From positions 180,001 through 244,000 of the forward strand of contig JAEMWC010000953.1 in assembly GCA_016490735.1 (NCBI GenBank): 64,000 nt of DNA, in the 5' to 3' direction. The first letter of the stretch is position 1, and every line of letters starts with the position of its first letter. Shown piece after piece: positions 47,027 to 58,200 of this stretch. A program made the translations under genes and the position numbers. Below the pieces are notes generated by a model, which saw nothing but the letters and a program-made list of their open reading frames with translations, was not told where the DNA came from and made no database searches. This DNA is from Pachyseris speciosa (lineage: Eukaryota > Cnidaria > Anthozoa > Scleractinia > Pachyseridae).

Positions 47027-47346
47027 GATAAAAAATGTCTCTTCACACTACGACAAAAGGAGTTATACTCAGTTATGTTTCTAATAGCTACAGGGAGCTT
47101 ATTAAAAGTAGTTGCTGCCGAGTGCTGAAAAGTTCCCGACTCTCTCGGAATAGAAAGGACAGGTGCAATCGAAGATCTTAAGCTATAAGCACTGACCATG
47201 AAGACGATAGATGTCTTACAGGAGGAGGTAGGTGACAGGAGTGAAGTCTTAGTCTGGGACTTGGTTTGTTCTTTCCACTTGAGTCGATGTGGAGGGATAT
47301 AAGGATAACTATTAAGAAAGACCGTATGCAGGATCATTAAATGCAA
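47023..47346 (-). mobile_element. LINE 3' fragment (reverse transcriptase C-terminus)
   Basis: The minus-strand frame contains SGTFQHSAATTFNKLPVAIR followed by NITEYNSFCRSVKRHFL. This is the C-terminal pattern of CR1/L2-like polymerases and ends in the triplet tail. It is 5' truncated. Confidence 0.65.
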
Positions 47347-49213
47347 CTTAAAGAGCTGATCCGCGAGATTTTACACTAGTTTAACCTTAAGAAACAAACA
47401 GGCCCATGCAGTGCAGCCATCGCTGCAAAAACGGAGTGAGAAGCATTGCTATTGGGAAGAAAATCTTTCTTGGAGCAGATTAACCACGTTTATCGCCTAC
47501 TGTAAAAGTAGGCCTGACCAAGTCCTCAGTTGTTGTAGATATCCTTAACCAATCAGAAGTGGAGAGCAGCGGATTTTGCGTGCTCAAGGTTCCTATATAA
47601 AAGTTTCAAGGTATATTGGGCACCATACTGACTTAGTTTTTTTCGAAAAAAAGAGCAATGACTGAAGACAACTGTATGAGGGTGAAAATGTTGTAAGCAA
47701 ACGAAAGCGCTAAAACAATCCTCACCCAGCCCCCATAGCTATCATTTCCAGGTGGGGCATTTATAAACGTCTTTTCTTTTCTTTTTTTTTTTTTTGAAAT
47801 AAATATTTTTTTGTCTTCTTTTTTTCTCCAATTAATCTCTCGGATTATATTTATTTCGTGTTAGTTTCTTTTTTTCTGTATATTTAAAAGTTTTTTTTTT
47901 TAAGTGATCTTTCTTCGTCTTTTGGAGATGTTCCTGAATGTACCGGGATGTTCCAGAATATCCCATGTTCGACGTTTTATCGACGGCCACTCGACAACCT
48001 GAAATGTACGCCCCGATACAGTTCCCAAACATTCCAGCATGGAGCAACAGACAATGACCAATCAGGCGTAAGCGTTCCCACGCGCAATTAAGTCAAGATA
48101 TGCAAAGTGATTTTTCTCTGCTTTTTGGTCACGAAGCGTTTAAAATAGCTCTTGTTTTATAAAGATCTAGCTGAAATTAATAACAAAACATTGAAAACGG
48201 AAAAAAAGTTGCTCGAAATCAAAAAAACGTTGATCGAAAATCGAAAGTTGTTCAAAAAGTTGCCGTCAACTTGTGGACAGGCCTAACACTATTCATCGAC
48301 AAAAAGAATAAGAAAAGGTGCTTTTAATTAAAATGATTTTAATTTAAAATGTTCAAAATGCACAAAACATTGATTAGTATCGTTGAAGTGTGATTGAAAG
48401 CTGTGTGCTTTAAAGGAATCAGGCGGTTTATTAAAAGCAAAACCAAAGTATTAAAATGCTGCCCTAGATTGATTGATTGCTTGATTGCTTGATTGCTGCA
48501 AAACTCAGGCTAAGTCATCACATAATTTGTTGACCATATTATTACCCAAGTGACTTCAACCTTTGTCAAAATTTTTTACCAAACTTCTGTACATTCCGTA
48601 TTCCGGATTTCATATTTCGTATTCCGGATTCCGGATTCCATGTTTTAGGTAAACCCGTTTTCTGCAAGTTTCACTGCACTTCAGTTGCTTGAGTTTTGTG
48701 CAAAAACGTTGAAATAAGCCCCCCCCCCACCCCCCCTCCCCCGTCTATTAAGCCTCCCTCTCTAATAAGCCTTACGTTAATGAGGAACTGTTGATATAGT
48801 GTCAAGTTACATTATCTCACTATAAGGCGGGCACCACATACACATCTCTTAGGCGGACACCTGGAGCTGGTTCCGAGGATGTCCGCTTTAGAGAGAGTTG
48901 ACTGTATTATTTATTTATTCAGCCTCATTCTTTCCTTATTGTCCAGCTGTGGAAATTGATACATTCATCCGGATTTGTCCATGGGAGATCGCTGTTCAGT
49001 ATTTGTTTGTTTTGTTGTTTTTTTCGGCCAGAAACGCGCTTAGTTGTCGGTTATTTTTGTCCCCGCAGTCTCTTAAACAAAATAGTTATATTTTGGAACA
49101 AGTATCCATTTTGTCCCAAATGGTTTCTGGGTACGAATAGGATAGTGACAGGTGTTTTGAGCTGTATTGAGCCCGCGGGGAAATGAATTTGCACAGCGGA
49201 ATGATGATCTAAC

Positions 49214-49251
49214 ATGGCGCCGATCCTTGGGTCGGTGCCGCAAGTTTTACG
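49214..49251 (+). CDS. SMG7: SMG7 exon 1
   Basis: Start codon in AACATGG context. Encodes MAPILGSVPQVL and ends ACG|GTAAGA in phase 2. The short first coding exon was chosen because it joins in phase to the RQAETLKA exon. Confidence 0.8.
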
Positions 49252-52200
49252 GTAAGAATTTTGCACTTTGACGTTACGTTATTTAAAACGTCTTCTGTCA
49301 AGGGGACTGTTATTCATTCGTTGTTCTATTTGTATTATAAACCTTTTCAACAGGCAAGCAGAAACATTGAAAGCCGCTTTGAAAAGTAAGTTGTTTATGT
49401 TTGCTTTTTACTAGACTAGAGTTGTTGCTCGTAATAGGCTTAATTATTTTTGTTTTCCTAACTTCAAGGAAATTACTAAGCTGGTCTAAGCTTAGCATAG
49501 ATTTTTTCCTAATAGTTGCTTTAATTTCTCCTTTTTTGAAACTGCTAATGTTTCTTATTTGTCTGACCTTTGTATCCAAACTAGTAACCCGGGATTGTTT
49601 TTTGGCAGATTTCTTCATTATCAAACTTGACAGAAAAATGTAAACATTTAAATTTACCCATGTACCACGGACCTGAGAAGGCAAAGCAATCTAACGGTCC
49701 ACTAAATTAAGAAATTAGGAAGAACATAATTGCTTCTTCTGCTAACCCATGTTATTAGCATTGATGTACTTAACTCGGTACTGGCTCGGGACTTATTAAG
49801 TAGAGAATATAAGCTTACATTTTTATGTAAAATTTTGCGCCTTTAATAGCGGTCGCTTGCGAGTCTTTATTTACAGCCAGATCTTGTGAAAGATTTTCTC
49901 ACAGCCCCAAGCCATACATCAAATACACATCCACTATCCTCAAACTATTCCTAGTAAATAATAATCACCATGGATAGAGTTTGGGTCAGAAAATGTGTGC
50001 ATTATTAATGAAAGAGGCTATGAGGAAATCTTCTCCACTCTTCTCCAGTTTAACACTTTTTAATTCAATAGTTCAGAGCATTGACCTTCTTTAAAACCTG
50101 AGCAACAATGCAATACAACATGCATATACTACAAGTATTTATAAATAAGCTTAAGCCCTTCCACCAGCCTATAGTTTGAAAAAATGTGTGAACAATTTGA
50201 AATAAATCATAATATTTATTATGAAGTGTGGAATTGAAATGAAATGAAATGATCCTTGCAGCTCTTTACAGAATTTATGCAATTGCGTAAAGAATTGCGA
50301 GGATCATTCTTCATTTCATTTCATTCCTGCAGTTCATATATGATTTATTTCATATATCATTCACACTCATTTCTTTCAAGGGAACATATGAACCCATAAT
50401 TGACCTGCTCCCAACATCTGTGGCTTCATAGCTTAGTTGGTAGAGCAACGCACCAGTATCTTGAGGTCACGGGTTCATTCGAAAGCCGATTAACCCTAAT
50501 CCAAGATTAAAAATAATTAACCAAGGAGTTTATTCTCTATCCACAAACGTTCAGTTGTTCAACAATGATATTCTACAAAATTTTAGATTAGAGGATGTCA
50601 ATCCTGAGAAACAAAAAGCAACAAAAGAAACTTTCATCCTAAAGTTAAAAACTGCAACCAAAGTTTGCGCTAATCCTGGATTAAGTTAATCGGCTTTCGC
50701 ACAACCAGGCACTGGTCTGCAACTAAGTCTCTTTAAACGGTCTGGTTCCCGAATATCTCACGTCTAAATTTTCATCACAAATTGAATCAAACTATGCTCT
50801 GATGGACTCAGTTAACAAACTTGTTGTGCCCTTTCTGAGAACTAACTACAGGACAGTGTATGTGAAAAATAGTTTTAGTTACAGTGCTGCAACCCTCTGG
50901 AACAGCTTACCCTGTAACATTAGAGAGTCTGATTCGTAAATCAATTTAAATGCCTTCTATATCTTAATTATTAAACACACAGCTTTCATGGAAAACAGGT
51001 TTATAAGTAGTATATTGTTGTAAGTTAAGGTAATATTAGGATTAGGATTTTAGGTTTTAGGATACCTGATGAATTTTTTACCATGTATAAATTATGATTA
51101 AAGACTAAAGATCAAAGAAACTTAGGAAGTGTCATCTAATGTAGACAAATAAAAATTGTACTGAGGATATCTGCCTAAGATCTAGCTTACATTATGACAA
51201 GTGAAAATGTTGGTGAGAGAAAGGTAATTCTGTGTTCACTCTTCCTTTAGGTAGTGTTAATGATTTCACTGTCGGTAGTGAGGGATGGCAGTCCAGGCAA
51301 AGGTACAGTTTACTTACAGCATGGTGTACCATGTGCTTAATTATAAAGTAACACATAATTATAAATCCCTTTTTAAATAACATCTTTCCCAAACAAAAGA
51401 TAAAATTTTGTGGTTATGATGAAATCCAGAAAGGAACAAAATTTTGAATCCCCAATTGAGTACCTGTGACCAAGCAAGGATGGAGGGCATAGCCTTATTT
51501 TCTGTCAAGACAATAGGAGAGGATGCTAAAAATTGTACAGTGCAAAGAATCTGTATTCAAATAAAAGAGAATCAATTAATCAGTTATTGTTCTAGATACA
51601 TAGATGCATGTATCTCACAAAAGTTGTTTGTCCTTTCTGTTTCCTACACTGTTGATTTCAGTCATGGATTAAAATGAGTATAAAATCGCATGATGGCTAC
51701 AGCAACAACGACAACAATTTATTTCCTCTAAGCTTATCTTGATTACAATTTTAAGTTACCGGTATAAATCTTTCTTATGTTTACAGTTTCAAGTTTCATT
51801 TTGATGACTTTGAATGTTTGAGTATGTTGGCCAAGTGAACCATTCAGATTTTTAGTTGACCCCCATGTTACATTCATTGTTACATTTAAATACAGACAAG
51901 GAATCAAAAGGAACATAACGGAAAGGAAACATAACTACTGACAGTAATAATAAATTTGAGATAAGTAGAATTGAAAAGAAAAATTGAAAAGTGGACATTT
52001 GGACAAGTTGTTGAAAATGGTTATTAAAACAGATTGAAATATGTTTGGTTCTACTTTGAATACTGCTTGGACAGTAGAGTATTGTTTCTAATTGACATTT
52101 TTAGGAAGAGTGTACCAACAGCAAGCAAGAATTTTAATGTTAAAACTCAGTGATTGAATATCAAATCACAGTTAGTGCAATGGCGTAATAAATGATCAGT

Positions 52201-55200
52201 TAGTGCTCATGGTATTCCTTTGAAATTCAGGTTACATCAAAAAAAAAAAAAAACAGTCAGAGTTTCTTTGGGCAAAAGTCAATTAAAAATTTGCAACACC
52301 AGAAATGTAAGCTGAACCAGTGTTCCTGTCAACCAGTTAGCTAAGTAATCCTGACAGTGTGCTGGTCTGCTACTGGTCTGCTGTTGGTCTGCTGCTGGTC
52401 TGCTCTGTCTCTGACTTCATCTGTCTTTCACATTTGTACCCTGATGTTGGGGTTTATGCTCTAACTAATACATAAAGTGTTTTGTTTAAAAATAATTATA
52501 TTTGTCCTTTTGCAGGTTACAGGATTTGTACAAGAGCATTCTGTTAACTGATCTAGAGTCTGCATTAGACAAGAAAGTTGAACAGGACCTGTGAGTTTAT
52601 GATCATGTCTTTTATATCGTTTGTATAAAATCGATGTTTATGCTGGTTATATTCTCAGATAAAACATATTTTCAGTTTCTGCTGCTTTATTTTTACATAT
52701 TAAGTAAGTTGTTAATGAACAAACAAAACCAAAATAATGTACTCATTGTCCAATTTTCAGGTGGAATAGTGCTTTCAAAAGCCAAATTGACTTTTTGAGG
52801 CAACAAGCAAAGGAGAGAAAGGTATATTTGTTGAACCCTCAGTCATTTATGATCTGAAAACTTTGCATGTAGCTGCTTTCTATAAGGCCGAGATAGATCA
52901 TAGTACAATTGAAGGCATCAGTGCATAACCAACCTATGTTGAATTTTGAGTAGTTTCTCAATTTTGCTCAGATTTGTCTGAATTTCTGCGTGTGAACTGC
53001 AATTCGATTGAAAAACACTGTCTGGTATTTTTTTCACCCATTTTTTTTTTTTTCATTTTGGAGATATAATGTGTGCAAAAAATGCATTTTTTCTTGTGTA
53101 CACAAAGAAACCAACCTTCCATGAGAGTGGTTTGCAAATTGCATTACATCTTCTTTCAATCCAATTGCAGTTTACACGCAACATTTCAGACAAATCCAGG
53201 CAAAATCGAAAAAATGACCCAAAATTCAACATAGGTTGGTTATGCACCAAGGCCTTCTATTCCAGTCACTCGTAAAACTTGTCCAAAAACTGGAAACTTG
53301 AGACATTGCCAGGGTTTTCCCTGATGTGCAAATATGCATCCAGTGATGCACTGTTTGGCTGTTCTCGGACTCACACTTTTTATGATGGCAGCATACTAAA
53401 ATTTAGTTTACAACTGAGTACAGTGTAAATCTATGAAAAATGCCTTTTGCAAACAAAAAAAACTTTTGAATCTTCATTAGAACTGTTTTCTCACTCCTTC
53501 TTTTAACACCTAAAACACTCATATTCACTTCTTTGAATGGTTCCTTGGAGCTTACTTTTTCGAGGTTTTCAAATGGGGAGCCATCTTGGAACTTGCAGAG
53601 GAGTAGCACCATGAGGCACTCTGGGAACTAGGACAGACTGTGAAAAATAGGGCAGCTCCTGCTAAGAGGCACTTTCTGGGTCCCACAACAGACAAACAGA
53701 CAAACTTTGACTTGCTGACGAGGCAACAAATGAATTTGTTGGTCCTAACGACAATCGAAAAAGGAATTTCTGTCAGTACATTCAGAGAATCTGATTTTGT
53801 GACAGTACGCGAATAAATAATCCAAAGTTATGATTACCTTACTTTCGTTTACAGAGTACATTAAGTGTGATTACAAAGTTTATTTTGTCACTAACCCCTT
53901 TCTCTAAATGCTTGAATTGAGTTGAAAAGTGCAGAAAAGGATATTACTTGATTTTTTGAGTTAATAAAATATGTTAACTGCAGGACAAAGCTTGTGAATT
54001 AAACAGAATTGTATGCATTTATAATAATAATAATAATAATAATAATATTTAACATTTATATTGCGCATTTTCTATCATTTTCTATCATTTTAATTATTTT
54101 TAGAGTTAGTCCCCTCCCCTCACTTGAAAATGTGGGAGCGCCCCCCCTCCCCCCTACTTTACAAACTGCTCTGCAGGCCCTGTAACAGTACAAGTTTTTC
54201 TCCTTTTAATGCCTTTGTTGAGTACCTCTGCTTCCCCCAGCAAACTGTAACTTGCTTTGCAAGACCATATAGGATTGGTCAGCAGGTAAAGCTGCAACAG
54301 GCAGCCGCTATCAGCCAACCCACGCATGAATGTAAAAGATAGATGAAATCAGAGATACAGATCTATACATGTAGCTCTTCTTCAGATTGCTGATCCAATA
54401 TAATTTGCCTCAAGCTCAGTCTAGTTTAAATAATGGTTCTACTTGACTGTATATAATACATTTTTTTTGCATATTTTGATGTTTTAATGTGAATTTTCCA
54501 CATCCATCCAGAGTTCAAAAAAAGTTGAAGTTCAAGCTATTTTGACTTTGTTTCTTGAGGCTGCCAGTGGATTCTACATTCAGGTACAGCGTAAGAATAT
54601 TAATTGCTTGTTTAAAGTCCAATGTTCATATAATTTTAATTTTAGTGCTCCATAAGGCTTGCCTTGTCATTATAGAAATTGCTGCGGAGAGAAATATTAA
54701 CAGCAACTCAGTGGCAGCTCATTTATTGGATGTAAAATTGTGCTCAGGTCTGGTTCATTTGCAAATAAAATCGAACTCCATGATCAAACTATTTGCCAAG
54801 GTCAGACTTTTGTTGAAATCAGGCATATCACTACGACACATACATGTTCGGAGGTATCAAATCCTCCCATTTCTTTGCCCTGAGGTCTGACCCCTTACCG
54901 TTTTATATACCATTTTTGACAGGTACCCCTTTTGTATACCTTCCATTGGAAAATGGTACCCCTTTCACAAGAAGTCTTCTTGTCATTTTCATGTAACGTT
55001 CAATAAATTACCAGTATGTCTGTTCAAAATATTTTAATGAAAGGCCCTTTTAAATACCTAAATGACAGATTTCCATACCCTCTCATATACCTCTACTCAT
55101 GAAATCCCTACCATTTCATATACCTGAAGCAAGAAAAATTTACCCCTTTCAGGCAGAGCCTCCCCATATAGGCCATTATAGGGAGTACTCCCCCCCCCTT

Positions 55201-58200
55201 TCAGGATAACTGTACAACGCTGTCAACTTCGAGAGGTTATTTAGGGGCGACCCTCTGTCAACAAAATAGTATGACAAAAGACACGTTTTGCCAGCATAAT
55301 TACAAGTTCAAGGAGACAACAGTTTGATAATGGAAGACAATATAATGTTGGAATAATTCCAACAAGTTTATCAAGAATTTTCTATAGGATGACCCCAAAC
55401 TGAATGGATTTTTAACAAGAGCCCACCAGCAAATAATTTCGCATTACTTGAAGTTCAACAGTGTGGCAAACAAAACATTTTGGATGGACATGGGTCTTTA
55501 AATCAAAATAAAAGAGGAATTTGAGGCTAAGGAGGGGTTACTACAGGAGTGTTTGATGGAGCCGATCTGCAAAATAACCGCTCTGCAGGCCGATTTTGGG
55601 CTGGCTGGCAAAAAGTTTGCTGAAATAAAAATCTTGCTGGCAGTGTTATTTTAACGAAATCTTGCTAGAATTTGTGGCCGTAATGAGTGTTACTGGCTGT
55701 CAGGAATCAAAACACGTCATTTCTGTACACGCGCTTCGTATTTTGGTGGATTTGTATCTGCGAGAAGATAGGACTTCGGGGAAAAAACTAAAAGTAAACA
55801 ACACGGGATACAGATAGAAGCCTATTGCCCGTCTTGGGAACGATCTGACATACGAAATAAACCACCTGACATATTTTGCCCAAAAATTAAGTTAAAATCA
55901 ATACTTAGCTGGCTGGGTATTTTTCTTCCTTACACGACTGCTGGCTGGCAAACTGGAAAGATTCCACCCGTGCTGGCTGGCATTTCGTGTTTTGTGGCAT
56001 TGCCAGCTTTGCTGGCTCGTTGAGAAAACGACACGCTCGTAGCTGGCTGGGATTTTTATTTCTCAAACGTTTTGCTCGCTGGCATTGAAGAGCAGTTATT
56101 TTTTTCCCAGGAAAGTTAAATATTCACGAAGATTGACAGGGGGACACTCATCTAGTGTTCCGTACATCGTACGATAAAAATTCTCAGAAAAGGTCGTTGG
56201 GTACTCCTGTTACTAGTCTGTAGATGTACAACTGATGACCTCACAAACCAACTACTGACTAGTTAAACAATAGAGTGTTTTGATGTTGTGTCATCTGAAT
56301 CTACTTGACTGTGAACACATTTTAGGCCATCTGTTACACAGTTGTGGTCCCCTTAGATATCCATACATTGATCAGCTGTCTCTTACTATCATGGAAAAAA
56401 TGATGAAGATTTAAGAAAGGAAAGTGTCCAGGTATTTACAGACACCCAGCTATTAATAATTATTACATGTATGCCTCTCAGTTGCTCAATTTTCAACAGC
56501 CTGCATGTTTTGCAGATTCTAATCCTGGACCTAACATTGTCTGTATTATTTCTATCAACTTGCATATTTTGCAGAGATGGATTGAGTGTAAGCCTCAAAC
56601 AAATGCTGGCCAGTTTTCCCAAGTGCGAATTTATTCATAACAGAAATGTGTCTGTTTTGTTTAGCTGTTGCAGGAGCTTTGTTTGACATACAGGCTAGAT
56701 ATCCCTGGCCATGTCCGATCCTCACAACTGGGCATTCTTGAAGGTACATGTGCACACTAAACAGTGATTAATGAACATGTTCCTCAAATGCTACTGACTA
56801 CCAAGTTCCACCCTGATCACAAAAACCCCTATAACTTGCTAAGCTTGAAAGGTTTCAACTCGCTATTTTTTACTGAACATGTCTTTTATTTCTTCACCTT
56901 TTATATTGTTAATGAAATCACTTAGGGCTTGTTATTATTATGTATGGCTAATGGTTTAAGCTATATATGTTAAGTGAAAAATTTGTTACACCCAGTCTTA
57001 TTTTGGAAGACTTTGTGATTTTTTGCTGCCACACCATCAAAACTTTCTCAAAAATTTGTCAATACGACAAAATTTCTTTGAAAACTCACTGGGACAAGTG
57101 CCAAGTTTCATCAAAATTTGTTGTTATTTTGGTTTTCTTTTCCTATGGAACTGGAACTATATACCAATAATTAAATTATTGAGGGCCTCTTTGCAAGGAT
57201 ACACCAAAGTACATGGAATTCAAAAAGTCTCTATAATTTGTGTTGGCCTGGCCTTTGTTTCAGAAATCAATGGTAACACCACTCCAGCAAAGAAGCCTCA
57301 CACTCAGTCCTGTTACTACATCTGCCAAGACTGTCTAGTGCACCTGGGGGACATTGGTAATGAATTTTTAAGACATTGCAATATTATTATTACCGGTAGT
57401 AATGCAGGTCATCAAAGGTGCCACCTGCACAATATTTTGTAGTTTGTTGAGCATTTAGTCTCTCTGAAGCTCACTGGTTGAAGTATATTAATTTTGCCAG
57501 TTTTGCGTAACATCATGTAGGCTAAACGTCTTTGAGCATACTGCACATGACTCAGAATAATTCTTCTGTCACTGATTCTTCTAATGTGTGGTCTGTTAAT
57601 TAAACTAATTCAGGGGTTTACCGACTATGTTCATGAATGTCTATGGTCAATATTTACCATCTTTTTCATGTAATATTTTACTTTCTTTAATTTTTTTTAT
57701 TGCTTCACATGTGCAATTCATTATTAAAGGAGCTACATCATGGTCTAAGTTGGATTTTGAAAAGTTTAGCCTCAATTTTTCAAAAAGGTCATTGAATTTT
57801 GTAATCCATATCAATCTTCTCCATCCTTCACCATCCTCACCACGTTTGCATTTATTCTTGTCTCTTTGGTGTTTAATCTTCCCTGACAAAGTGTTGTTGC
57901 ACTCTTTCCCATTATTTAAATGCACTTTTTTATGTCTGCCTAATAATGACCCAAAATATCATGACTGAGCTCCTTTAAGTTTCATTTTGAAGCTTGTACT
58001 GATTCATTTTCACTTCACTCTGTACTGCAGCTCGGTACTGTGATGATCCTGAGCAGGCTGAGGTGTTCTACCACCATGCTCTTGTATTGGTTCCTTCAAA
58101 TGGTAAGAAAAAGTTTTTAATTACCATTTTACTGTCAAAATAGTCATTGAATGGAAATCCATTATTTTTTGTTCCAAAGTTTGAAGTCTGAGCATTACAT

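Larger units (their letters stand above)
46821..48656. mobile_element. Foldback element with 7-bp minisatellite arms (copy B)
   Basis: The ends GGGTCTACCTAAAATATGG and complement of GGGTTTACCTAAAACATGG are followed inward by arrays of GGAATCC (46838-46925) and its inverse (48593-48640). An 8-bp duplication, GTTTTCTG, lies at 46813-46820 and 48657-48664. The target was a relative of the MITE at 44000-44435, whose halves continue on both sides. Inside are an AAT microsatellite, a LINE 3' fragment and unrecognised AT-rich sequence. No transposase is visible. Confidence 0.8.
45572..48906. mobile_element. Possible TA-flanked element enclosing nested insertions
   Basis: The left end TAGAGTCAACTCTCTCCAAG and right end TAGAGAGAGTTGACTGTA are inverted. 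Both are followed inward by AAAGCGGACACC-type words (45610-45720 and 48830-48895). Between them lie the GCCCCC-rich MITE relative and the foldback element. The pairing of these two ends as one element is an inference. Confidence 0.45.

Noticed and set aside
46945..47346. Host gene on the minus strand with an Ile-rich end
   Set aside because: It is the C-terminus of a LINE polymerase running into its AAT triplet tail.
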